Position numbers and translations under genes: made by a program. A DNA stretch of 64,000 bases from Paracentrotus lividus (lineage: Eukaryota; Echinodermata; Echinoidea; Camarodonta; Echinidae): the NCBI GenBank assembly GCA_940671915.1, contig CALNVZ010003426.1:50545837-50609836 (forward strand), written 5' to 3'. The notes under the pieces are model-generated. The model had not been told where the DNA came from. It made no database searches and saw only the letters and a list, made by a program, of their open reading frames with translations. This document shows, one piece after another, positions 45,603 to 56,204 of this stretch (position 1 is its first letter; the number at the start of each line of letters is the position of its first letter).

Positions 45603-46458
45603 TATACCGAGTGAGTAAAAAAAAAACTTTACACCTAGAAAAATGTCAATAAAAACAAAACCAATTTATAAACCCCAAATTATTTTATATATTCTGAAAG
45701 ATTAACTCCTCCCGCAACATCTGGTACCATTTTGGTGTGGTATGTCTTTACGCTTGGATGAACACGACGCATTGTTTGCGAACATGTCAATTTCGAATTG
45801 TGCCAGAATGGGAGTAAAATCAAAACAACAAAAAGCTAGAAAAAAGCAACTTCATTCTGATTAAAATAGCATAACTTTTTAACGAAAATGTCCTTCGCTT
45901 AATAAATTGGCAGGGGTGTTGTTACACATATTGACTACATTTTGTATGAAAATTAGATTGACTCGTGAAGTAATGCACGAATGAGTACACATTAAAGAGT
46001 AAATTGCCATTGAAAGACCAAAAAAGGCCTCTTAATACTTTTGAAAAGTGATTATTTTGTCTTTGACGTGTGCTCACTCATGCCTGACTTTACAGATTTT
46101 TCTCATTTTCATACGAAATGTAGTAAATATGTGTAACAATACCCCTGCCAAGTTATTAAGCGGAAGTCATTTTCGTTAAAAAGTTATGCTATTTTAATCA
46201 GGATAAAGTTGCTTTTTTTTTCTAGCTTTTTGTTGTTTTGATTTTACTCCCATTCTGGCACAATTCGAAATTGACATGTTCGCAAACAATGCGTCGTGTT
46301 CATCCAAGCGTAAAGACATACCACACAAAAATGGTACCAGAAGATGCGGGAGGAGTTACTCTTTCAGAATATATAAAATAATTTGGGATTTATAATTTGG
46401 TTTTCTTTTTATTTACATTTTTCTAGGTGTAAAGTTTTTTTTTTACTCACTCGGTATA
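45603..46458. repeat. LIR-2: near-perfect palindrome, about 390-bp arms
   Basis: The arms begin TATACCGAGTGAGTAAAAAA and pair through ACTTTACACCTAGAAAAATG, TCTTTACGCTTGGATGAACA and AATTTCGAAT to about 45990, with a loop of roughly 80-90 bp. Differences between arms are few and scattered. No coding capacity. Confidence 0.88.
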
Positions 46459-47500
46459 ATTAATTAAAGCCCAAGTATAGTTGTAGTAGAAAACATTGAT
46501 TTTTTAAAAAACTTGCTCAACTTGTCCTCATAGTGTTCTAATGACATAAAAATATATGGGCAAAGGATATAATCATGTTCCATGCATGTCTTTCCATGAT
46601 ATGTAATAGTTTGCATGAGCACGGGGAGATGTTCATCAAAATAAGGCCATACTTCCTTCATTCTCACCCCAGAACTCTTGGCATGCCAACCAGCAGCTGA
46701 TTGGTATAGCGTGAGTGAATTCTGTGTGTACAGTCTGTGTATGGAATAGCATATGCTTTGTACACAAACCACTGTATGCTGGCATTGTGCCTGTGAGATC
46801 CTATCGATTGTGGCACTGTCAATTGCTATATTTACACAGTTTTGTTGCTAAATTCAGGTGTTAGAGTGGATTTTGTAACAAATCCTTTTGCACACACAGG
46901 TTAATTGAGGTATTCATTCATATTATTCTGTTTTGGAAACAAAACAAAAAATCTATTCTCCCAAAACTATACATGACCTTTAAGGAACTATATATTTTTT
47001 TGTCATGTAATTAGGAAAGTTAAAAAAAATACCCCCCAAAAATCGATTATTGCCCATTTTGTGTACGAAATGCACATTTTCCCTTAACTGTTCTATCACA
47101 CTCTTAATTGCATCTAAAAGGCCTTTAGCATCATCTTTGATATCTTGAAATTAATCAAGGTATTTTCTGAAACATAAAAGATGCAAAAACATTGAGAAAT
47201 ACATTAAAACAAAAACAATCAAAGACATTAGAAAGTATTAAAACAAAAGAATACAAAGGAAGTCACAAGAAATTCCCTTTTTGTAAACACAGTGTTGTTG
47301 ACTGTTATTCTCGGCAGTTTTTAACAAGAAATTGGGCTTCTTAGCAATTTTTAAAACAAAATATTGATAAATGTATAAAAATAGACCTTAATTTGCATAA
47401 ATTATAATAATCAATAAGTTGTTGCCTCAAAAATATAAACAAATAGTATAGGGTTGTATTTTACATGTTCCTCAACATCCATGCAGAATTTTACATTGAT
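46459..47500. other. Element E interior, right part, unassigned
   Basis: AT-rich, no gene or repeat that I recognise before the right terminal repeat of E starts at about 47530. Confidence 0.5.
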
Positions 47501-47764
47501 CAGACCATTACTGGCCGACATATCTTTTTTTTTTTAATAATTGAATAAATTAGTGCAAAATCATGTTTTGCCATTTTTGTATATTTTGCCTAATTTCTGA
47601 CTTCCAAGTAGGCTTTGTTCAATAATTGTCAAGTATATTAATTTGCACAATGTATTTTCAGAACTTTAACATCATTTGGACTGAAATACAGGACATGAAA
47701 TGCCTGAGAATGATCCAAGACATAGCTGGCATCAGGTGTACCCAAACTTTTGGAGGGCAGTGTA

Positions 47765-48660
47765 TTTCTAAGACCCCCCCCCTCTCTCTCTCTCCCTCCC
47801 TCCCCTTCTCTCTCTATGTTTTTTAATCATTATTATTCATATATTTATATTTGGACCCGAAATAAGTTGCTCATAGAGAAATAGAAAAATTAGAAAAACA
47901 GATTAAAAGAAAGAAACAGATTGAAGAAAATCGGACAAATATTAAGAAAGATATGAATATCTTTATGATGTACAAAAAATTGTTCACTATACCAAATTCG
48001 CAACACCTGTTTTGTCATAGGGGCATGACTTGCCATGCCTATTCTATATTGTTTTATAATAAATTTTCATTTTCACGGTTTTCCACATGACAATGGCCAT
48101 TAAATTGATGGCAATAAGTTATTGCATCTATGTAATTTTAATAAAATGAGATTATAATGACATTTCAAAAGAAAAGCGATGTTTTTCACGAAATTGAACA
48201 TTCATGAAAATCTTTTTCCTATAAGCCTACTGAAAACGTACTTAAAATCTATGTTTTGGGGATTCATAGATGGCATGCTAATTTTACAAATTTGTATAGA
48301 TGCAATAGCATATTGCCATCAATATATCTTGGCCAAAGTTATGAGGAAAACAGTTTTCTTTACAAATAAAGTAAAACTTTATCATAAAACCATAGAGAAA
48401 ATGCATGGAAAGTTGTACCCTGTGACATCATGGAGTCTCCCCTTCCTCTAGTCTCCCTGATTTATCTGATCCTTCAATGACAAAGAAGTAATACAAAGGA
48501 AATAGGCTATCAATTATATAGAGTATCCGATGTAAACGCATGGTTTGTATACTACTAGTAGTATAACCTCGAGCGAGTCGCGTGCGATTTATGTATTTGG
48601 AACTGGCGCGCCCGACCGCTCGCCGCCCGATATGCGTAGACTAGACTCATTCCAGCAGTT
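47765..48660. other. Element D right interior, unassigned
   Basis: CT repeats at 47778-47815 and AT-rich sequence; GC-richer from 48560 on, where D arm sequence resumes. No gene seen. Confidence 0.5.
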
Positions 48661-48789
48661 TCATTGCCATTTATCAGGAAAAGGTCCAGGCCAGGGTGTA
48701 AAACGCAAATTCGCCCCCCGGCCCCCAAAAATTCCCCTTATCTGGAGGTTATTCAGGGGTGACCAAAACACAGTCCCCAACTATCTTAA

Positions 48790-49045
48790 TCCATTGGCTC
48801 TGGCAGTAATAGCTCAATTTTCGGAGTAACGAACCTTTTTCTATTTTTGGAATAACGAACCTTATTCTATTATTGGAAAACCAAACCTTATTCTATTTTC
48901 GGAATAACGAACCTTGTTCTATTTTCGGAATAACCTTTTTCTATTTTAGGAATAATGAACCTTCGGAATAACAAACACTACCCCCCTCCCTGCGGACCAC
49001 CGGACTCGCAGCGCGGCCACTATCGGGCTATAGCCGCTTGGGGGG
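48790..49045 (+). mobile_element. TU-B end fragment in element D right arm
   Basis: About six diverged TTTTCGGAATAACGAACCT units, then AACAAACACTA, a C-run, two or three decayed GCGGACTATCGG units and the terminus GGGCTATAGCC. The order matches the right arm of TU-B. It is more diverged than the copy at 50037-51725. Confidence 0.75.
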
Positions 49046-49412
49046 GGGGGGTTCGGGTCTAAAATTATGAACTTTAATATCAACAACAACAATGCAAGCT
49101 CTCTCTATTTCTCCTATTATTATCTATTAATATTACATTGTTATTATTTAAAGAATAATTTTCATAAAACGACTGGTTCAGAAAACTCCTAAACACAGCC
49201 TTTCGAGAAACGCCCCCCCCCCCCCCCGGTGTTCCCGAATGGGTGCATTAATTTTACTCCCTCCCTCAACCCACCCTTTCGTGAAAAGCCCCCCCCCCCC
49301 CCCACCGGTGTTCCCGAAAGGGTGCGGCCATCCCCGCTCCACCCCCGCTCTGCGAACGCAGACGATCGTTGCAAGCCCCAACAAATACTTCAAGGTATTT
49401 ATCATTTTTCCA

Positions 49413-50036
49413 AAACAGGAATTCCCTCATATTTGATCGATTTAACATGGCAAAGAAGTAAAAATCGCATTTTGGGCAATTTTTGCTGCATGTTCACTCA
49501 ACCGTAAAATTTGACGTAAATTTCGTTTCCGTATATTGGGAAGCACGTTTTGCATACATTCTGACGTATAAAATGTTTAATTTATGAAAATGGGTCCGTT
49601 ATCATAGATTTAAATTTGCCATTTTAGGCTTGCGAAATTCAAAAAACTACAGTTTTCCATTCAGCCATTGCTCACTGAAGCATGACTCCACGCCACGCCT
49701 TTGGAACACCCTCCCTTCTTCACTTCGTGAAATTGACAGCATCGAACACTCCAAATCATGCCTTAAAACTCACTTATTTTGGCAGATTTGTAGTAGTTAA
49801 CTTAATTGAATGAGCCTGCGCCTTTGAATGTTTTCAACAGAAATATGGCGAAATATAAATGCTGTGGATCATCATCATCATCATCGACTTGATGATTTTT
49901 TCCTAAAATTCGCTCCCATTGTGGCTAATTAAATTCCCGACATGGACATATAATTAGATTTTTTTAAATTCCACCTGGTTCAAAAATTATTGATATCTGA
50001 AATAGTGGGAACTTTCTTTTTATGTTGTGTCTATTA
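49413..50036 (+). mobile_element. Solo LIR-1 arm split by a LINE tail
   Basis: 49413-49683 and 49890-50036 match the right arm of LIR-1 (44500-44925), including CATGGCAAAGAAGTAAAAAT, CTCACTGAAGCATGA and ACATATAATTAGATTTTT. There is no opposite arm nearby. A LINE 3' end splits it, and TU-B abuts its right end. Confidence 0.8.
49684..49889 (+). mobile_element. LINE 3'-terminal fragment
   Basis: It translates as TPRLWNTLPSSLREIDS, IEHSKSCLKTHLFW, the standard end of CR1/L2/RTE-like reverse transcriptases, followed by GGCGAAATATAAATGCTGTG and ATCATC repeats. It is a severely 5'-truncated insertion within the solo LIR-1 arm. Confidence 0.82.
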
Positions 50037-51725
50037 GGGGTCATCCCGATAGTCCGCGGGTCCGATAGTCCGCGGGTCCGATAGTCCACGGGTCCGATAG
50101 TCCGCGGGTCCTATAGTCCGCGGGTCCGATAGTCCGCGGGTCCGATAGTCCGCGGGTCCGTTAGTCCGCGGGTTCGATAGTCCGCGGGGGGGGGGGGGGG
50201 GGGTGATATGGATAAGTCCAAAAATAGAAAAGGTTCGTTAGTCCGAAAATGGAAAAAAGGGTCGTTAGTCCGAAAATGGAAAAAAGGTTCGTTAGTCCAA
50301 AAAATAGAAAAAAAGGTTCGTTAGTCCGAAAATGGAAAAAAGGTTCGTTAGTCCGAAAATGGAAAAAAGGGTCGTTAGTCCGAAAATGGAAAAAAGGTTC
50401 GTTAGTCCAAAAAATAGAAAAAAGGTTCGTTAGTCCGAAAATGGAAAAAAGGTTCGTTAGTCCGAAAATGAAAAAAAATGTTCGTTAGTCCGAAAATAGA
50501 AAAGGTCCGTTAGTCCGAAAATGGAAAAAAGGGTTCGTTAGTCGAAACTTAAATAATCTTTGGCCAAGCCGGGAAAATGGAAAGGGCAGGGGTGGTGGAG
50601 GGGGAGGGTAGAATCACCATTGCTGTTCAGTTGTTGATTCCGCAATTAAATCCGCCCGTCCATCGACGTAGTGTAAGTATTAGCGGCGAGTTGTTCCGAT
50701 AAAGAATAAGTTCCGCTTTTAAAAACGGGCCGTTATCACCCTTGACTAAATAACGAATTCCATAATTATATCCACTCCGTTTTTATTTCATGAAAAAGTT
50801 ATTTTGAAACATTTTCGGCGGCGACTTGTTAATCTTCCGATAAATATTAATTTCCGCTGATAATGCTTTTAAATAATTTCTTTCATAAATAAATACGGAA
50901 CGAAAAAAATTGCGGAATTGATTATTTAGTTATTGAGTGATAACGACCCAATTTTAGAAACGAAAAAAAAAAAAAGTCGCCGCTGATAACGTTTCGAAAC
51001 AATTTTTTTACGAAATAAAGACTGCACGAAAACAATTGCGGAAATAATTATTTAGTTATAGCGTGGTAAAGGCCTGATTTTAGTAGCGAAACTTATTCTT
51101 TTTCGGAAGAATTCGCCATCGATAACGTCGGGAAATAAATTCTTCATTAAAAAACGAAAACAATTATGAAATAAATTATCTAGTTATGGCCTGTTGAACG
51201 GCCCGATTTTAGAAGCGAAACTTATTTGTTATCAGTAGAAATCGCCATTGATAATTTTGTGAAATAAATTCTCCGAAAATCAAAATTTAACAGCAGAAAA
51301 AAGTATCTGGAGGTTATTCACGGGTGACCGTCCTCCGCTGAGACTATTATAGCATAATTTCCTATTATTTTTTAATTACCACACCATTTTTGTTACTAAA
51401 ATAGGTTTAGTTCATTTTCGGAAAAACGAACCTTATTTAATTTTCGGTCTAATGAACCTTTTTTTCCATTTTCGGACTAACGAACCTTTTTTCCATTTTC
51501 GGACTAACGATCCTTTTTTCCATTTTCGGACTAACGAACCTTTTCTATTTTCGGACTAATGAACCTTTTCCATTTTCGGACTAACGAACCTTTTTTTCAA
51601 TTTTCGGACTAACGAATCTTTTTTCCATTTTCGGACTAACGAACAATGAGAGTAACAAACATCACCCCCCCCCCCCCCCCCCCCCCCCGCGGACTATCGG
51701 ACCCGCGGACTATCGGGCTGTAACC
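50037..51725. mobile_element. TU-B: foldback element with 15-bp and 24-bp arrays
   Basis: The left terminus GGGGTCATCCC is followed by about nine CGATAGTCCGCGGGT units (15 bp), a G-run, then about 13 GGTTCGTTAGTCCGAAAATG units (24-25 bp) to 50550. The right arm is inverted: about nine 24-bp units (51405-51645), AACAAACATCA, a C-run and two 15-bp units ending GGGCTGTAACC. The flanks GTCTATTA and GTTTATTT are an imperfect 8-bp duplication. The core (50560-51390) holds about 125-bp units in both orientations. Lys/Arg-rich open frames in the array are artefacts. No transposase. Confidence 0.82.
50640..51300. repeat. TU-B core: about 125-bp direct and inverted units
   Basis: Three direct units share GCGGAAATAATTATTTAGTT, then a GGCCTGATTTTAG box and GCGAAACTTATTC, starting near 50913, 51040 and 51165. 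At least one inverted unit lies at about 50680-50800 (AAGAATAAGTTCCGC, GACTAAATAACGAATTCC). Confidence 0.7.
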
Positions 51726-52562
51726 GTTTATTTTGCGCGGTAACAAACGGGACATTCAGAGCCAAAAAATAGGGCTTGTTTGAAAAATCTCAAATGAAAT
51801 CTCAATCCTTAGGTATATTCTTGAACTTACTATAAGGATCTTCAAGAAAAACATAAAAAGTAGTTGAAATAACTCAATTCATAATTAATTTATAATCATT
51901 TATTCGTTGGTAACAAACGGGACCAGAAAAAAAAGGAGTTTTCAAATTTGACTTTGTTCACATATAACTCTGAATTCAAAAAGTAGATCTAATCTTGCAT
52001 AGTCTTATCCTCTTAAACATGTAATAAACATTATATGGAAATATTTTAATTTTAATACAACTTCAAGTTTTCTGGCAAGGTCAAGTTTTAAAAAAATACG
52101 TCAGGCAACACACGGGACAATTATTCCCTGTAATATTTTTCATTAAACAACTGGTGTAGCCAAGGCGTAGCAACATCTTTCGTTAACAAATCTCTCTGAT
52201 AAAACAAAAGAAACATAAGTGCCTCATACCGCAAAATTACGTAAACTTGCTTAATTGACCATCTCGGTTTATGCATGAATGAGCACAATTGGCTTCTTAA
52301 AAGTAAAGTTTAGAGGCTGTTGTCTTGTCTTGAATTGATATACACTTCTAATTTAGTTGATTTTACAAGCACATTTTTTATTTAATCAAGAACCAAAATG
52401 AAATATGAATACGGGTAGTCACACCACTGGGGTTGAATAAATCTGGATGTCACTTTGTAAGTTCAAGCCCAACATTGCTACATTATAAAAGGAGAACCCT
52501 ACGGTAAATATTTCAAGGTAATTACTATTTTTCCATCAATATGTTCTTTGTTCATATTTCAG
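51726..52562 (+). other. Intron before HYR-a, unit 2
   Basis: 51726-52180 is unassigned and contains two GGTAACAAACGGGAC words (about 51745 and 51910) and a diverged third one near 52105. From 52185 it matches the intron before HYR-a in unit 1 (5720-6075). The acceptor is TTTCAG at 52557-52562. Confidence 0.75.
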
Positions 52563-52814
52563 TTGACTCATCTCCACCTATAGTGACCTGTCCAACTCAA
52601 TTCACCCGGACCGTTGATCTTGGAATGAATTCTGCAAAAGTAAATTTTACTGAACCTACTGCTACCGACGTCAGTGGTACTGTCATCATTGATAGTCAAA
52701 GCCATACACCAGGAGATACCTTCCCAATTGGTCAAACTTCAGTCACCTATATCTTTAGAGATGCTTCAAACAATTTTGCTGCTCCCTGTACATTTATAGT
52801 CAATGTTGTAGCAC
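52563..52814 (+). CDS. HYR-domain exon a, unit 2
   Basis: A 252-bp phase 1-1 exon, 84 residues, between TTTCAG and GCAC|GTTAGT. It encodes a full hyalin repeat with VTCPTQF, VNFTEPTATDVSG, GDTFPIGQTSVTYIF and PCTFIVNV, and the standard Cys pair only. It keeps the two codons missing from its partner at 6076 and lacks that copy's extra Cys. One sequon is lost (NSAK instead of NST). The VVAR ending groups it with 6076-6321. Confidence 0.92.
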
Positions 52815-53454
52815 GTTAGTATCAGTTTCAAAATTGTAAATATGCATTAAATACCATTTAATAATATCTCCACCACATTGATGCCATACATTGATGCCAT
52901 AACCTTCCCTGGTTAATTCAGCCCCCTCCTCGAAATTTTCCGCGATAAATTTCAACGCAATAAGCTGGCTCCGGTATGTCATGTGTTTATTTTTTGAAGT
53001 CTCGCGCATCTTTTAAGACCAGATTTGCGTCAGTTATGCATGGTTTTGTACCCGTGCGACAGACTTAAAATTGCTCGAAATCGTGATTTCATTAGAAAAA
53101 TATACTCCAGTGATCACAGAAATGAACGAAAATTACATTACTAATTGTAAATAAAGCACTTCATGGTCAAGCTCCTGTCTACATTACAGAATTGTGAAGT
53201 TACAAAGTCAATCAACACGGACGCAACTTGCACAGTTCAAGGGATTCTCTGCTTTTACTGACCCCATCGGTCAAAACGAAGCTGGACCCAAACTATGGAC
53301 GCGTTAACTCTCGAAGTCGGAAAAGCAAATTAGTAGCTTCAAATCTAAACTTAAAACACATCTATTTCATTAATTACAAGCATATCATAAGTGCCTAAAT
53401 AGCGCAGTAGGAGAATATACTTTTTGTTGAATAGTTTCTGCGCTCTATAAATTG

Positions 53455-53503
<49 letters not shown>

Positions 53504-53845
53504 TGCTTAATTGACCATACTTGTGTATGCAAGAATGAAAACAATTGCTCAAATTGATAAATTTATTTATTTATTTATTTATTTATTTATCTATTTATTC
53601 AACATATTTATACAGGATAAAAAAAACATTCGAATCAGCAAAGCTGTTTTTCATCGATGTCCTGTTAACGTATTTACAGAAATATAATTTCCAATTCTAA
53701 CCTTTAGTCAGGGAAAACGTATATATTTTGGAAAAAAAAACTGTAAACAAGCAAGACTTGGGATTTATTAAAGGAAAACAGTGCCAGACCAATGTCAGAT
53801 CTAAAAAAGGGAAGAAACAGTACCCTCAAACTTAGAAGAGACCGG
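52815..53845 (+). other. Intron after HYR-a, unit 2
   Basis: It has the recurrent block (52905-53130), the LINE 3' fragment uninterrupted (53140-53500, ending in an ATT repeat), a TTTA repeat and LINE 3'-UTR fragment (53565-53710). This is the empty-site counterpart of 6322-9670 in unit 1. Confidence 0.8.
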
Positions 53846-55775
53846 GGATGGACGCACAGTGGGCCAGGCGTCAGCAAAAGTGCGCCAAAACTGGTTTCTG
53901 GTCACCAAACCAATTTTGTTTTTTTTTAATATTCTCAGCAAAGATAGCAACCTCTAGAACATCTCCATAAAATATTTCATCATGAAATTGATTTTTAGTT
54001 GGTTATTTTTCTTTGTAATGACCAGAAAATGACTTGTTAGTGGTACACCATGTGTAAATGACAAGTTTTCGTTATTTGGGATTTTTTACTAAATGTGTAG
54101 TTCAATATATTTAAAATTAAATTTGCTTTTTTAAGAATGATCATTTTTAATGCCCATGGAATTTAAAGACAAATAATAATCCATTCGAAAGTAATTTTGG
54201 GAGAAACCACAAAATAATGGGGAAAATTGCTTTTTTTTTTATTCATACGCATAAATTTTCAAAATTGCTGCCGATTGCTGCGCTAAAAATACAATGGGAG
54301 TCTTTGTTATAGTTTATGCTTTACATCAATTCCAAAATTAGCTGCAACCTCCTGCAACCTTCGGAGATATAACCAATTTTCCATCCGAATGTTCGCCTAT
54401 TTTACCGTCAAAATCTGCTAAAAAGCGATAATGCGCTCGTATTGCGCACACAAAAGTCTCACCGTAAATATTTCAATTGAAAGCCGAAAAACCAAAACAA
54501 CCAAAACACATGAATACAATGATTTTCATGAAATACAGACATGTGTGCTTATGAGGGTGATTATAGTCTTTAGACTGTTACCCCCCCCCCCCCCCAACCT
54601 ATCATTTTCATGACCATCTGAATTGATTTTAGTCTTGAAATAGTATTATGGTATTTAATTGGGGGCTCACCTATGTCATAATAGGTTATTATCGTTTGTT
54701 TCCCAACAATTATTATGTAATAAAGTCATAACCGATCATTCTTAAATTATCAGTTGTATTCACATAATATGTTTTGCTACTTCGGTCAGGAGATCATGTA
54801 AGACTGCCTACTTATAACACATTTTAACTGTGTCTTTATCATTATACTCTCTTTCATTTTTATATCTATAGTTTGATATCATTGTTATTTTGTCTTTCGA
54901 ATTTCTGTACTTTCTGGACCCCATGGAAGATCAGCATTGTTATGTTTACAAAGCTGAATGGGCCATGAAGCCATTTATGCTTCTTTTATTTATTTTTTAA
55001 TTATATGTTTATATGATAACTGTATTTTTTATTGTTGCGATTTGGAAAATAAAATACAATACAATAAGTTCAATTAGAGAAAAAATCGTAGATATATAAA
55101 TTGCAATAACTTTTCCGTCATTATCAAGAACAATTAGCCAAAATCAAAATGATTTTCTACTTATTTGATGAATAAGCCTACTGGTCTAATCAGGAAAACC
55201 GTATTTTTATGAATAACAAAAGAGTCTCCCCTTTCATTAGTCCATAAAACCCTATTAAAGTTCCAAATAATATATAAATCTCTCTTTTAAAAAAGGCATT
55301 TTTTTCCTCGTCCAGTAAAAAAAATTATGTAAATGAAGTCAGATAATTTAAAAGATACTCTAATCATGTAACAATGTTTCCGTGGTCTATAAACACCGTA
55401 CACACCTCACTTATGAAAATAATATCAGTTATGTAACTTTAACAAAGAAATCCGCTCTAATCAATCAGAAATGGGTATTTTAATGACGTCATAGACATTT
55501 GAAAATACTCTTATGGTGTTTCTCATGTCTTGAAACCCCCTATAAGTCCCACTAATCAAAGTAAAATGAATATGCCTATGTGTTATTATTGATATTTGTC
55601 TTGTCCAATCAGAAAAGAGCATGTTAATGACGTCATAAGTTTTTGAAATTGCTCTCATCAAATTCTGCGGGTCTGAAAACCATACAAAGAGTTCTCTTAA
55701 GAATTTAGTTATCCGTCTTCGGTGAGGAATTAGTTTTGTCGCACTTTTAGTTCATTCTGGCCCACTGTGGGACAT
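53846..55775. mobile_element. DNA element with CACAGTGGGCCAG ends
   Basis: GCACAGTGGGCCAGGCGTC with nearby AAAAGTGCG at the left is mirrored by CGCACTTTTAG and CTGGCCCACTGTG at the right (55735-55770). It is absent from unit 1. A LINE 3' UTR lies inside and the rest is AT-rich. No transposase recognised. Confidence 0.7.
54640..55075 (+). mobile_element. LINE 3' UTR inside the CACAGTGGGCCAG element
   Basis: GACCCCATGGAAGATCAGCA, GCTGAATGGGCCATGAAGCC and a terminal GGAAAATAAAATACAATACA are typical of a LINE 3' end and resemble the LINE-2 3' UTR. No protein-coding part was retained. Confidence 0.65.
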
Positions 55776-56204
55776 TTTGTGCCAGATAATTCTAATAAAA
55801 AAACACACGCACTCCATCTTGGGTTTGTAGTTAGCCTATTGTGTTTGGTAAAACCTGAGGCATATAAAACTTGAAAATATGTAAACACTAATTAACTACA
55901 GCTTATTTAATGAAGACATTTTTTGTAACAACCTACCCCGTATACGGGGTAGGATGTTACACCATACGGGGTAAATTGTTACAATATGTAGACATACGGG
56001 GTATGTTGACAATGTGTAAATCTCTTATACCATACTTTTGTTTCAACTTTCCAGTTTCTTGGCTTCGTTAACAGTACACCAAGTAGAGCTCTAGAATATG
56101 AAAAAAAGTAATAATATAAACATAAAAATATTAACACCTGAAAATTCAGACAAAATGTAATTTTACATATGCAACTTGAATAAATACGCTAAGAGTCTGA
56201 TTTT
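55776..56204. other. Intron stretch with TACGGGGTA repeats
   Basis: 55925-56010 contains four CATACGGGGTA or TACCCCGTAT words, two forming the palindrome CTACCCCGTATACGGGGTAG. The rest is AT-rich with no gene. Confidence 0.6.

Larger units (their letters stand above)
38696..47762. mobile_element. Element E: Tc1-type ends 9.1 kb apart
   Basis: Ends CACTGCCCTCCAAAAGTTTG and the inverted copy are flanked by TA at 38694-38695 and 47763-47764. About 230 bp of each end pair with each other (AGCTATGT, CAGTCCAAATG, TCAGAAATTAGGCAAAATA). The terminal sequence and TA duplication are typical of Tc1-like elements. No transposase was found; the interior is filled by nested inverted repeats. Confidence 0.82.
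37921..49378. mobile_element. 11.5-kb inserted element D with GGCTTGCAACGATCG ends
   Basis: Ends GGCTTGCAACGATCGTCTGC and, inverted at 49345-49378, the same motif are flanked by CAACAAAT (8 bp). The arms include two TTCGGGAACACCGGGG motifs with G or C runs. A further arm part (CCAGGCCAGGGTGTAAA, inverted near 38075 and 48690) is separated in the right arm by a TU-B fragment. The bulk of its length is other elements nested inside. No transposase seen. Confidence 0.8.

Noticed and set aside
50249-50488. Lys-rich open frame with repeated VSPKMEKR text
   Set aside because: It is the translation of the 24-bp TU-B array.
50044-50550. Regular short repeats looking like a CRISPR array
   Set aside because: The units are contiguous 15- and 24-bp tandem repeats without unique spacers, mirrored in inverse 850 bp away, in eukaryotic DNA. 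They are the arms of TU-B.
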